Shown: in pieces, positions 44,954 through 53,544 of the stretch
How positions within the stretch are numbered: the stretch's first letter is position 1
Layout of the letters: each line of letters begins with the position of its first letter
Assembly (NCBI GenBank): GCA_965214485.1
Contig: CBDCBW010000009.1
Span: 434,001 to 498,000, forward strand
Direction of reading: 5' to 3'
Origin: JANQRZ01 sp965214485
Lineage (GTDB): Bacteria > Bacteroidota > Rhodothermia > Rhodothermales > JANQRZ01
Length of the DNA stretch: 64,000 nt
Position numbers and translations under genes: made by a program
The notes under the pieces: model-generated
The model's input: the letters and a program-made list of their open reading frames with translations, nothing else
Database searches by the model: none
What the model was told of the DNA's origin: nothing

Positions 44954-45535
44954 ATGCCCCGCCCCAAAGCCTTCGACCCCGAGGCCGCGCTCGACCGCGC
45001 CGTAGACCTGTTCTGGCAGCGTGGCTACGAAGCGGTCTCGGTGCAAGACCTGGTGGACCACCTCGGGATCAGCCGCAGCAGCCTCTACCAAACCTTCGGC
45101 GACAAGCAGGCGCTCTGGCTCGCCGCGCTCGACCGCTACAGGATGCAGAGTGAGGGCGAGGCCAGGCTGCTGAGCGAGGCGGAGACGGCTCCGCTTGCTG
45201 CGATCCACCGGTATTTCCAATCGGTCGCGGACGGCACAGCCGCCGACGCCGAGTGCCGAGGTTGCCTGCTCGCCAACGCCACCGTCGAACGGGCGGCGAG
45301 CGACGCCGACACCGCCCGCCGGGCCGAGGCCGCGCTCGCCGGCCTGCAGCACGCCTTCGAGCAGGCGTTGACGCGAGCGCAGCAAAAGGGCGAATGGCCG
45401 CTCGACCGCGACGCCAGGGCCGTAGGGCGGTTTCTGGCGAACGCGCTCTACGGCTTGCGGGCTACGGCCCGGCTCGGGCCGCCGCGCGACGCGCTCCAGG
45501 ACGTGGTGGACCAAACCCTGCGGGCCCTTGGCTAA
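44954..45535 (+). CDS. TetR-family transcriptional regulator
   Basis: 193-aa regulator. The ATG at 44954 begins MPRPKAFDPEAALDRAVDLFW. The helix-turn-helix is YEAVSVQDLVDHLGISRSSLYQTFGDKQALW, near residues 25-55. The C-terminal domain contains ECRGCLLANATVERAASDAD, typical of TetR members that control oxidoreductase genes. The short-chain dehydrogenase gene follows on the same strand 96 bp away, and the gap carries nested inverted repeats that could be the operator. Confidence 0.92.
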   Translation: MPRPKAFDPEAALDRAVDLFWQRGYEAVSVQDLVDHLGISRSSLYQTFGDKQALWLAALDRYRMQSEGEARLLSEAETAPLAAIHRYFQSVADGTAADAECRGCLLANATVERAASDADTARRAEAALAGLQHAFEQALTRAQQKGEWPLDRDARAVGRFLANALYGLRATARLGPPRDALQDVVDQTLRALG

Positions 45536-45545
45536 AACAGAAACC

Positions 45546-45594
45546 TGTTGGAACAAGCAAATACGCTCAGGGTATTTGGGAACGTTCATTCCAA
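45546..45594. promoter_or_regulatory. Nested inverted repeats, candidate TetR operator
   Basis: Inner repeat CAAATAC (45558) - 7 bp - GTATTTG (45572), within outer TTGGAA (45548) and TTCCAA (45589). It lies between the tetR stop and the dehydrogenase start, where an operator for control of the dehydrogenase would be expected. Confidence 0.5.
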
Positions 45595-45631
45595 TAAGCT
45601 GCGTTGCAGCCCACCTCAACCCCTAACCCTC

Positions 45632-46384
45632 ATGGCTACCCTCTCCGGCAACGTCCTCTCCGGCAAAGTCGCCCTCGTCACCGGCGGCAGCCGCGGCATC
45701 GGAGCCGCCATCGCCCGCCGCCTCGCCTCCGACGGGGCCCACGTCGCGCTCACCTACAACTCGTCCGCCGACGCGGCGCACGGCATTGCCGAGGAGCTGC
45801 GCGCCGGGGGCGTCGAGGCCGAGGCCTTGCAGTTCAGCGCCGACGAAACCGGTGCCGGTGCCCGGCTCGTCGAGGCCGTCGTCGAGCGCTTCGGACGGCT
45901 CGACGTGCTCGTCAACAATGCGGGCGTCTACGCCACGGCCCCCATCGCCGAAGCCGACGACGCCAGCTTTGCCTCGACGCTTGACACGAACGTCCGGGCC
46001 GTCTTCGAGACGGTCCGAGCCGCCGCCGGGCACCTCGCCGACGGGGGGCGGATCATCACGACCGGCAGCGTGGTGGCGCTTCGCGGGATGCCGGGCGCGA
46101 GCGTCTACGGCGCGAGCAAAGCCGCCGTCGCGGCGATGTCGCGCTCGTGGAGCCGCGAGTTCGGCGAGCGCGGCATCACCGTCAACGTGGTCCACCCCGG
46201 CCCCATCGACACCGACATGAACCCGGCCGACAGCGACCACGCCCCGACGCTGGCCGGCATGACCGCGCTCGGGCGCTACGGCACCGCCGACGAGGTCGCC
46301 GAGGCCGTCGCCTTCTTCGCCTCGCCCGGCGCGAGCTACGTCACCGGTGCCGAGCTCTCGGTCGATGGCGGAATGGCCGTCTAG
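45632..46384 (+). CDS. Short-chain dehydrogenase/reductase
   Basis: 250-aa Rossmann-fold oxidoreductase. The cofactor motif is ALVTGGSRGIGAAIARRLA; the pattern T-G-x3-G-I-G is intact and the following ALTYNSSADAA suggests an NADP(H) preference. NNAG is in DVLVNNAGVYA, the catalytic Ser in TTGSVVALRG and the Tyr-x3-Lys in SVYGASKAAVAAM. The end VTGAELSVDGGMAV is typical of the FabG-like group. The substrate is unknown. It likely forms a unit with the preceding TetR regulator. Confidence 0.92.
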   Translation: MATLSGNVLSGKVALVTGGSRGIGAAIARRLASDGAHVALTYNSSADAAHGIAEELRAGGVEAEALQFSADETGAGARLVEAVVERFGRLDVLVNNAGVYATAPIAEADDASFASTLDTNVRAVFETVRAAAGHLADGGRIITTGSVVALRGMPGASVYGASKAAVAAMSRSWSREFGERGITVNVVHPGPIDTDMNPADSDHAPTLAGMTALGRYGTADEVAEAVAFFASPGASYVTGAELSVDGGMAV

Positions 46385-46502
46385 AATGCAAGACCGTTGC
46401 TCGTGGGCGGCCCCCTGGCCGTCAGCCCTTCGCTCCGGGACGAGTCCCTGCGCTCAGCGGGCCGACGACCGGTCCCCCTCGTTTGAAGCAGGTGGCGCTT
46501 TT

Positions 46503-48178
46503 TTAACCCTCCGCCGGTGCCGGCAGCGCGCGCGTGCGGCGCATGACGATGGGGATGCGGCGGCCGTGGCCAAAGGCCTTCGACGAGACGCGCAGACCCG
46601 GCGCGGCCTGTCGCCGCTTGTACTCGCTCCGGTCCCACCATCGCCAGAATCCTGGCGACCCAGCCCCGGGTCGAAGCCCGTCCGGCGGACGATCTCGCGC
46701 AGGTCGAGCAGCTCCTCGACGTAGAGCTGGAGGATGAGGTCCAGGGTTTCGTAGGGCGGGAGCGAGTCGGAGTCTTTCTGGCCCGGGCGGAGCTCCGCGC
46801 TCGGCGGCTTGGTGATGGTGCTCTGCGGGATGACGGGGTGCCCGGCGCGCTGGTTGACGTGCCGGGCGAGGGCGTAGACCTGCTGCTTGAACACGTCCGA
46901 GAGCACCGCGAGGCCGCCGCTCATGTCGCCGTAGAGCGTCGCGTAGCCGACGGCCATCTCGCTCTTGTTGCCCGTCGTGAGCAGGAGATAGTCGAACTTG
47001 TTCGAGACCGCCATCAGGGTGAGGCCGCGCGCGCGGGCCTGGATGTTTTCTTCGGCCACGCCCTCGTCCGTCCCCTCGAACAGCGGCGCGAGCATCGCCC
47101 CGAACGCCTCGACGGCGGGGGCAATCGGCACCTCGTGGAACCGGATCCCGAGGCTCTCGGCGAGCGCCTGCGAATCCTCCACCGAACCCGAGGAGGAATA
47201 CTTCGACGGCATCGTGATCCCGGTGACGGCCTCGGCCCCGAGCGCCTCGACGGCGAGCGCGCACGTCACCGCCGAGTCGATCCCGCCGCTGAGGCCGACG
47301 AGCGCCCCGGCGAACGCGCCGGTCTTGTGGTAGTAGTCGCGGATGCCCATCACGAGCGCGTCGTGGAGGTCGTCGGTCGTCTCGTGGTGCACCGGGCACG
47401 GGCCGGTGTCGCTCTCGGTGTCCCACACGACGAGGGCTTCCTCGAAGCTCGGCGCGCACAGGATGCGCGTGCCGTCGGCGGCGTGGACCCGGCTGTCGCC
47501 GTCGAACAGGATCTCGGTGTTGGCCCCGACCTGGTTGACGAGGACGAACGGCAGCCCGTGCTCGCGGCAGCTCTCGGCGATGACGGCGTTGCGCGCGGCG
47601 TGCTTGCCGAGCGCGAAGGGCGAGGCCGAGACGTTGACGTAGAGCTCGGCCCCGGCGACCGCGAGCGCGTCGATGGGGTTGGCGTCGTAGAGGTGGACGG
47701 CGGCGTGCTCCTCGTTATTCCACATGTCCTCGCAGACGTGCAGCCCGAGCCGGACGCCCCGGAACGCGACCGGCTCGCAGCGGTCGCCCGGCTCGAAGTA
47801 GCGGACCTCGTCGAACACGTCGTAGGTCGGCAGCAGCACCTTGTGGACCTCGCCGACTTTCTCGCCGCCCTCGAACAGCAGCGCCGCGTTGAAGAGCCGC
47901 TTCCCGACCGGCTCAGGGTTCCGCACCGGCGCGCCGATCAGCACGCCGACGTGGGGCGGCACCGTCTCTGCGATCCGCTCGACCGCCCGCTCCACGTCGT
48001 CGATGAACGCGGGGCTTTCCAGCAGGTCGAGCGGCGGGTAGCCGACGACGCACAGCTCGGGGAAGACCGCGAGGTCGGCGTCCTGCGCCGCCGCGCGCTC
48101 GGCGAAGGCGATGATCTTTGCTGCATTCCCCTCGGTGTCGCCGACAGTGGGGTTGATCTGGCAGAGGGCGATTTTCAT
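46503..48178 (-). CDS. nadE: Glutamine-dependent NAD+ synthetase, C-terminal end carrying two +1 frameshifts
   Basis: Converts nicotinate adenine dinucleotide to NAD+ using glutamine. The N-terminal nitrilase domain (~residues 1-255) has MKIALCQINPTVGD, the catalytic Glu in AVFPELCVVGYPP, the Lys in VHKVLLPTYDVFDE and the Cys in LGLHVCEDMWNN. The synthetase domain has LVGLSGGIDSAVTCALA (PP-loop), KYSSSGSVEDSQALA and LLTTGNKSEMAVGYATLYGDM. After RRTGFDP the expected ending (LVARILAMVDRSEYKRRQ... SSKAFGHGRRIPI) is found only by removing one G near 46668 and one G near 46641. The product then ends at 46503. As written the frame instead runs to 46454 with an unrelated tail. Homopolymer-type error or recent mutation. 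Confidence 0.88.
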
Positions 48179-48250
48179 TCGGCGGTCAGAGGGCGGTGAG
48201 ACAGAGAACGGTGCTGCTACGACGCACGCGGCGTTGCGCTCCCAAGCTGC

Positions 48251-48412
48251 TCAGAAGACGGTGCTGAGTTGGAGGCGGACGTTGTGGATGACGGGGGCCT
48301 GGGCGGGGGCGCGGCCCTCGTAGCGGAGGCTGGCGCGGAGAAAGCGGTTGAGGGTGTACTGCCCACTCGCGCTCCACAGGTACGACACCCCGGCCCCGCG
48401 CCGCTCGGTAGG
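48251..48412 (-). pseudogene. Duplicated 3' end of the outer-membrane gene (~53 codons)
   Basis: 159 bp (48251-48409) match 49180-49338 at about 94%, including the stop codon. It encodes TERRGAGVSYLWSASGQYTLN-type terminal beta strands ending in QLSTVF, the same strands as the full-length gene (ending QLSAVF). No start codon or upstream coding sequence is present. It lies on the far side of the PIN toxin-antitoxin module, with the full gene on the other side. Confidence 0.85.
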
Positions 48413-48420
48413 CAGAGTTT

Positions 48421-48834
48421 TTAACGCCGCTCACTGAGGGACACCCTAAACGCCTCAACGGAAAGAACGGTCACGGGCGGGAAGTCGAGGTCTGCGAGAA
48501 CGTCGAAATGTGCGTCGTGCGAGATCAGCGCATCGGCACCGGCGGCGAGGTAGGCGTCGACAAACTTGTCGTCGTCGGGGTCTGCGGTGATGAGACGCCA
48601 GTGGAACCTCGGCTCGACGCGCTCCGCGTTTGGCAGGGCAAGGACAGCACGCAAGAGGTTGCCTGCGATCTCCGGCGTCGTTCGGCTCCCGATCACCTCC
48701 TCGTACTCGAGCAGGATAGGGGTAGAGACGACGAGGGTGAAGGCGCCGTCGAGAAGCGCGTCGAAGAGCCAACGGAGCTGGCTGTGCCGCCGGATGGAGG
48801 GAAGGAGAACGTTGGTGTCGAGAACGACGCGCAC
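48421..48834 (-). CDS. PIN-domain toxin
   Basis: 137-aa putative ribonuclease toxin. The active-site acidic residues are in MRVVLDTNVLLPS (Asp near 6), STPILLEYEEVIG (Glu), DPDDDKFVDAYLAAGAD (Asp) and SHDAHFDVL (Asp). This is the PIN fold of the COG1569 toxin group. The antitoxin gene lies immediately upstream with a 15-bp gap. In the known families these toxins cut RNA when the antitoxin is lost. The module separates the full outer-membrane gene from its duplicated 3' fragment. Confidence 0.87.
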   Translation of the reverse strand: MRVVLDTNVLLPSIRRHSQLRWLFDALLDGAFTLVVSTPILLEYEEVIGSRTTPEIAGNLLRAVLALPNAERVEPRFHWRLITADPDDDKFVDAYLAAGADALISHDAHFDVLADLDFPPVTVLSVEAFRVSLSERR

Positions 48835-48849
48835 GAGTGAATGCTGACC

Positions 48850-49101
48850 TTAGCGCGTGTCTAAGGCTCCGTCTTCGCCACTGTGATTGGAAGCACGGCG
48901 GTGCTCCGAGGCCCAGCGATCCGTGTCCTCAGTCGAGAGGTCGTGCTCGTCAGCGAATGCCTCGAAGCCGACGGTCGCCTTCTCCGCGAAGTGACGGGCG
49001 AGGAGACGTCTGACCTCACGCAACTCCTCCTCGGGGAGGTCGAGCGCGAAGAGGTCGAGCAACTCGCGCTGTAGGTTCGTCAGTGGGGGTGCAGCAGGCA
49101 T
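48850..49101 (-). CDS. Antitoxin partner of the PIN toxin
   Basis: 83-aa protein from ATG 49101 (MPAAPPLTNLQRELLDLFA). It is helical and acidic (LDLPEEELREVRRLLARHFAEKATVGFEAFADEHDLS). It has the L-P-E-E-E-L-R-E-x-K/R-x-L-L-A pattern of antitoxins paired with COG1569 PIN toxins. It lies 15 bp before the toxin start. A longer frame (to 49149) would add an unconserved N-terminus with two Cys. Identity as the antitoxin rests mainly on position and that helix. Confidence 0.75.
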   Translation of the reverse strand: MPAAPPLTNLQRELLDLFALDLPEEELREVRRLLARHFAEKATVGFEAFADEHDLSTEDTDRWASEHRRASNHSGEDGALDTR

Positions 49102-49179
49102 AACCTTGCAGCCAGGTACTTTGCAGCGGGTCAGAGATGCCAGCTTCAACAGCAGAAGGCAAAGGGGGTTCTATCCGGC

Positions 49180-52100
49180 TCAAAACACGGCGCTGAGCTG
49201 GAGGCGGACGTTGTGGAGGACGGGGGCCTGGGCGGGGGCGCGGCCCTCGTAGCGGAGGCTGGCGCGGAGGAAGCGGTTGAGGGTGTACTGCCCGTTCACG
49301 CTCCACAGGTACGACACCCCGGCCCCGCGCCGCTCGGTGAGCTCGAACGCCGCTTGCCCGACCGTCGCGTTCCCGTCGAGGCGGACGTCGGCGCGCTCGC
49401 CCTGGAGCAAGAGTTGGAGGCGGTTCGCCGCCGCGAACCGGGCGCGAAGCGGGAGCAGGAGGATGCGGGCGGTCCGAGGGTCGCCCGAGGCGTCGCCCTC
49501 CACGTCGCGGTTGCGGGCGTAGCGGACGCCGCCGGTGAGCGAGACGCCGCGCCCGAACTGCCACGTCGCCTGGGGCTCGACCTCGACGCCCCGGATGTCG
49601 AACCGCCGCGAGGCGAAGGGGCTGTCGGAGGCGTTGCGCTCGACTGCGCCGCGTAGCTCGCCGCTGAGCGGCCCGGCGAGCACCGCCGTGGCCTCGGCCT
49701 CGAGGAGCTGGACGCGCCGCCGCTCGAGGCCGGTGGCGAGGCGGTTGGTGCTGCGGAGGTGCTGCCCGAAGAGCCGCCCGCCGAAGCGCGGCTCGCCCCG
49801 GAAGAAGGCGAACTCCTGCCCGAGGCGGAAACGCCCGTTGAGGGTGGTGAGCGCGTCCTGGAGCACGCCGGGGTCGAGGAGGTAGACGCGGGTGAGGTCG
49901 CCCTCCTCGCTCTTCTCCTGCACGTCGAGCGTGGTCAGCGACGAGACCTGCGCGAGCGCCCGCTGCCAGCCGGTCGCGTCGTCTCCGAACAGCTTGGCCG
50001 GGTCGAGGCGGAGGCGGAAGCGGCCTTGCACGCCGATCGTCGGGATCAGCTCGTCGCCGGGGACGAAGGTGCGGACGTACTGCCCTTCGAGCGGCGTCAC
50101 CTCCTCGCGGAACTCGTCGAGCTGCTGGAGGCCGTCGCCGTTGGCGTCCTCCCAGACGTACTCGCCCAGCTCCGGCCCGACGAGGAGGTAGAGTTCTTGC
50201 AGCACCGGCGAGCGCTCGGTCTGGGCTTCGTAGACCGTGTTCAGTTCGGCCGCCCGGCGGAGCGGGGTCCAGCGGTTGGTCCAGCGGAGGACGAGGCTCT
50301 CGTTGTCGCCGAAGCCGGTCTGCTCGAATGCCTCGGTCGCTTCGCGGAAACGATAGGCGACCTGCGCCTCGGTCGTGTACGTTGCCGAGGGGCGGTAGCG
50401 GAGGTCGGTCTGGAGCGTGGTGACGGTCGCGGCGTCGGCGAACGCGCCGGCCAGCGGCTGCTGCTCGCCGCGCCGCTCCACCGAGGCTCCGGCGGTGAGC
50501 GTCGGGCTGGTCCAGGCGAGGCCGGGGCGGACCTCGGTGAAGGCGAGGGCCTCGGCCACCAGGCTGTCGGTGCCGAGCGCGTGCTGCGCCCGGCGCTCGT
50601 GCTCGACCTCGACGAAGGGGACGAGCCGGCCGCCGCCGAGGGGGTAGTCCAGCCGCCCGAGCTGGCGGAGCCACCGGCCCTCCTCGCCCGCAAACGCGTT
50701 CTCCGAGTCCACCACGTCGAGCCGGTACGCGAGGCCGGGCCACCGGTCGCGGCGGAGGGCCGCGTCAAGGCCGCCGCGCCGCCCTTCGAAGAAGTCGCCG
50801 AGCTCGATCTGCCCGGCCTCGACCTGGAGCCACGCCTGCCCGGAGCCCGCCGAGGGGGCCCCGCCGCTCGCCCAGCGGGCGAACCCCTCGACCGTGGCCT
50901 CGGCGAGCGTGTCGATCCCGGCGAAGCCCGCGCCGGCGCGGGCGAGGTTCCACTTCCGGTTGAACTCGACGGGCCGGATGCGGCTGAAGGGCTCGAAGTC
51001 CTCGCCCTTGAGCCGCCCGACGACCTCGGCGGAGAGCGTGCCCGCCTCGAGGTCGCCGAAGCGGAGCGGGGTCGGGGCGAGGCGGAGGCCGCCGTAGCCC
51101 GCCCCGCCGCCGTCGCCGCCTGCGCCGTCGAGGCTGTTCGGATCGTCGGTCGAGCGGGCGATCTCGCCGAAGACCTCGAGGCCGGGGACGGGCGCGAGGC
51201 TGGCCTGGAGGTCGAGGACCTGCTGGAGCGTCGGCTTCGGGAGGAGGCGCAGCGGGACGTAGTCGCCCCCGGCGGGGCCGACCCATTCGTAGAGAATCCC
51301 GTTGACGGCCCGCCCGGCGCGGCGGTAGCTCCCGGCCCCGGCCTCGACGCGCGAGAAGCGGACGCGGAAGACCGAGTCGGCAGCGGCGGTGGCGGGGACG
51401 AAGACCGAGTACTCTGCTCCGCCGAAGAGCGTGTCCTGCCGGGCGTAGAGCACGAACGGGCTCTCCGGATCGAACGGCACCGGCTCGGCCCCGGAGCGGA
51501 CGGCGGGGGCGAGGCCCGAGGCTTCGATCAGGTCGAGGTCGGCCTCGGTCAGCCCGAGCTCGTCGGCGAAGGCCGCGCCGTCGGACTCGCGCAGGAGCGT
51601 GCCCCGGATGCGGGCGCGGGCGGTGCCGTCGGCGCGCGCCCAGAGCCGCGCCTCGGCCTCGGCCCCGATGACGGTCCGCGTGAACTCGCTGGTGGTGTAC
51701 TCGAAATCGACCGTGATCCGGCGCTCGGACGTGATGAGGCGGCGCGGCGAGAAGGTCAGCTCGCCGGTGGCGTAGTCGATCACGTAGTCGCCCGCCTCGC
51801 CGCGCGTGAGGAGCTGCCCGTCGAGGTACACCCGCTCCGAGCCGGCGATGACGATGATGAAGGGTTCGCCGCCCTGCCCGACGAGCCGGTACGGCCCCTG
51901 GACGCCCTCGGCGGGGGCGATGTCCTGGCTCCGGAACAGCCCGCGCGCCGTGGCCCCTGCGACGGTGGCGGTGGCTCCGGCGAGCGTGCCGCTGAAGAGC
52001 GCGGGCGCGCTCGCGGTGACCGCCGCGCCCTGGAGCTTGCGGACGTAGGGCGCGAACTCGGACTGGGTGAAGGCGAGGTCGATGTCGCCGAGCCGGGCCT

Positions 52101-52740
52101 GGCCGCGCCGCGTGTCGAGCTGCACGTAGACCCGGTCGAAGTCGCTCAGCCGCTGGGTCGTGCCCTCGGGCTGGATCGGCGTGTTCTCGTCGGTGAGGAC
52201 GGCCTGGACCTCGACCCCGTCGGCGACCTCGCCGGAGAGCTCCATCCGCAGGCCGGACTCCACCGACACGTCGCGCCGGTTGCCGGCGACGATGCCGCGC
52301 GAGATCGAGCCGCGCCGCCTGAGCCGGGGCGCGGTGCCGAAGAGCGGCTCGTCGGCGGCAGGCCGCTCGGCCTCGACGACGCGCCGCCGCCCGAGCGTGT
52401 CGGCCGCCCCGACGCGCCGCCGGGCGAGGGGCTGGTCGAACCCCGCGAGCGGCAGCGTCCGGTAGACCGCGACGAGGGTCGAGGACACCTTCGGGCGCGG
52501 GTCGAGCCGGAGCGTGAGGGCACCGGTCCGGGCGTCGAGGGCGTAGGCCGCCGAGTCGAGCGCCGCGCCGTCGAGGCGTAGGGTGACCGTTTGCGGGAGG
52601 ACGAACGGGCGGAGCGTGAGCGGCTGCCGGAGGTCGAGCGTGTCGCGGAACGCGCCGAGGTCCTGCTGCGCGAGGCGTCCCTGCGCGAGCGCGGGGGCGC
52701 ACGCGAGCACGAGCAGGAGCGGGACGAATCGGCGAGGCAT
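49180..52740 (-). CDS. Large outer-membrane beta-barrel protein (1186 aa)
   Basis: From ATG 52740 with signal peptide MPRRFVPLLLVLACAPALA. The N-terminal ~300 residues contain SISRGIVAGNRRDVSVESGLRMELSG and FDRVYVQLDTRRGQARLGDIDLAF. The rest is dominated by alternating amphipathic strands with aromatic ends, the last ending in VRLQLSAVF; a C-terminal Phe is usual in outer-membrane barrels. Around residue 860 the acidic stretch YVWEDANGDGLQQLDEFREE resembles a calcium-binding DxNGDG loop. Proteins of this type occur across Bacteroidota with unknown function. Near residue 633 the residues GGAPSAGSGQAW come from an inserted repeat. Its 3' end is duplicated at 48251-48409. Confidence 0.82.
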   Translation of the reverse strand: MPRRFVPLLLVLACAPALAQGRLAQQDLGAFRDTLDLRQPLTLRPFVLPQTVTLRLDGAALDSAAYALDARTGALTLRLDPRPKVSSTLVAVYRTLPLAGFDQPLARRRVGAADTLGRRRVVEAERPAADEPLFGTAPRLRRRGSISRGIVAGNRRDVSVESGLRMELSGEVADGVEVQAVLTDENTPIQPEGTTQRLSDFDRVYVQLDTRRGQARLGDIDLAFTQSEFAPYVRKLQGAAVTASAPALFSGTLAGATATVAGATARGLFRSQDIAPAEGVQGPYRLVGQGGEPFIIVIAGSERVYLDGQLLTRGEAGDYVIDYATGELTFSPRRLITSERRITVDFEYTTSEFTRTVIGAEAEARLWARADGTARARIRGTLLRESDGAAFADELGLTEADLDLIEASGLAPAVRSGAEPVPFDPESPFVLYARQDTLFGGAEYSVFVPATAAADSVFRVRFSRVEAGAGSYRRAGRAVNGILYEWVGPAGGDYVPLRLLPKPTLQQVLDLQASLAPVPGLEVFGEIARSTDDPNSLDGAGGDGGGAGYGGLRLAPTPLRFGDLEAGTLSAEVVGRLKGEDFEPFSRIRPVEFNRKWNLARAGAGFAGIDTLAEATVEGFARWASGGAPSAGSGQAWLQVEAGQIELGDFFEGRRGGLDAALRRDRWPGLAYRLDVVDSENAFAGEEGRWLRQLGRLDYPLGGGRLVPFVEVEHERRAQHALGTDSLVAEALAFTEVRPGLAWTSPTLTAGASVERRGEQQPLAGAFADAATVTTLQTDLRYRPSATYTTEAQVAYRFREATEAFEQTGFGDNESLVLRWTNRWTPLRRAAELNTVYEAQTERSPVLQELYLLVGPELGEYVWEDANGDGLQQLDEFREEVTPLEGQYVRTFVPGDELIPTIGVQGRFRLRLDPAKLFGDDATGWQRALAQVSSLTTLDVQEKSEEGDLTRVYLLDPGVLQDALTTLNGRFRLGQEFAFFRGEPRFGGRLFGQHLRSTNRLATGLERRRVQLLEAEATAVLAGPLSGELRGAVERNASDSPFASRRFDIRGVEVEPQATWQFGRGVSLTGGVRYARNRDVEGDASGDPRTARILLLPLRARFAAANRLQLLLQGERADVRLDGNATVGQAAFELTERRGAGVSYLWSVNGQYTLNRFLRASLRYEGRAPAQAPVLHNVRLQLSAVF
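50834..50858. repeat. Dispersed-repeat insertion in the outer-membrane gene
   Basis: In-frame sequence GCCTGCCCGGAGCCCGCCGA reading (on the minus strand) PSAGSGQA. This resembles the widespread bacterial repeat that encodes PSTSSGQA or PFDKLRAG in other frames. Confidence 0.5.
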
Positions 52741-52910
52741 CGGTCGTTCGCCGCGAGAGCGAGGGCGGAAGGGCAGGGAGTAACGAACGACCGGGTGGGC
52801 TCCTCGATTGTTGACGGGAGGCGCTAATGTCACGGGCACCTGCTCGGGAGCGGACCCCATCCGAGCGCCCATCGCGTTGCTCAAGGGCACGCGAAAACAC
52901 GATCCTCGCC

Positions 52911-53079
52911 CTAGGGCGTGTTGACAGTCAACGAGCATCGGCGCTTCGGGCCGCTCTGGCCCGCTTCGGCGTTGTGCTCGTCGCCCGATGCTACGGCATC
53001 TGGCTCCTCGCACGCCTGGAATTCGGTCTCAGACCGACCTCGAATCGCCTGACCCATGCTAACTGTCAACACGTCCTAG
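52911..53079. mobile_element. MITE-like element with 14-bp inverted ends and CTAG target duplication
   Basis: Left end GGCGTGTTGACAGT (52915-52928) and right end ACTGTCAACACGTC (53062-53075) form an inverted repeat with one mismatch. CTAG directly flanks both sides (52911-52914 and 53076-53079). The 161-bp interior has no gene. The YTAR target fits IS5-group elements, of which this could be a non-autonomous derivative. The rest of the 52741-53157 gap shows nothing else. Confidence 0.75.
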
Positions 53080-53157
53080 CGAAGCCGGGCCCGAGGAGGC
53101 CCCTCGACCGGGCCTGAGATGACCGGAAGGAAGGCGTTGCCCTGGAGCATCCCGACC

Positions 53158-53484
53158 TCATGCCACCCGCGTGCCGTCGGCGACGGGGTGCGCCGGGACG
53201 AGGAGCGTCGTGCCGGCGGCGTCCATCACGCCGAGCACGAGGACCTCGGACTTGACGCCCGCCACCCGCTTCGGCGGGAAGTTGACCACCGCGACCACTT
53301 GGAGCCCGACGAGGTCCTCCGGCGCGTAGCGCTCGGTGAGCTGCGCCGAGCTCGTCCGCACGCCGAGCGGCCCGAAGTCCACCGCGAGGACGTAGGCCGG
53401 GCGGCGCGCCTTCGCGTTCGGCTCCGCGTGCCGCACGGTGCCGACGCGGAGGTCGACCTTCGCAAAGTCCTCGTCTTCGATCAT
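53158..53484 (-). CDS. csaA: CsaA-like tRNA-binding-domain protein
   Basis: 108-aa single-domain OB-fold protein. The sequence FAKVDLRVGTVRHAEPNAKARRPAYVLAVDFG, followed by TSSAQLTERYAPEDLVGLQVVAVVNFPPKRVAGVKSEVLVLG, matches CsaA, a dimeric protein of the EMAP II/MetRS C-terminal tRNA-binding family that has been linked to protein secretion and chaperone activity. The full length is normal (~110 aa). The likely role is RNA binding; the chaperone function is by family analogy. Gene start is ATG 53484. Confidence 0.9.
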   Translation of the reverse strand: MIEDEDFAKVDLRVGTVRHAEPNAKARRPAYVLAVDFGPLGVRTSSAQLTERYAPEDLVGLQVVAVVNFPPKRVAGVKSEVLVLGVMDAAGTTLLVPAHPVADGTRVA

Positions 53485-53544
53485 GGCTCGTTTTCGATCA
53501 TGGCTCGTACTCGGTCAGAGCTCGGGTTCGCTCAGGGCTCGGGT

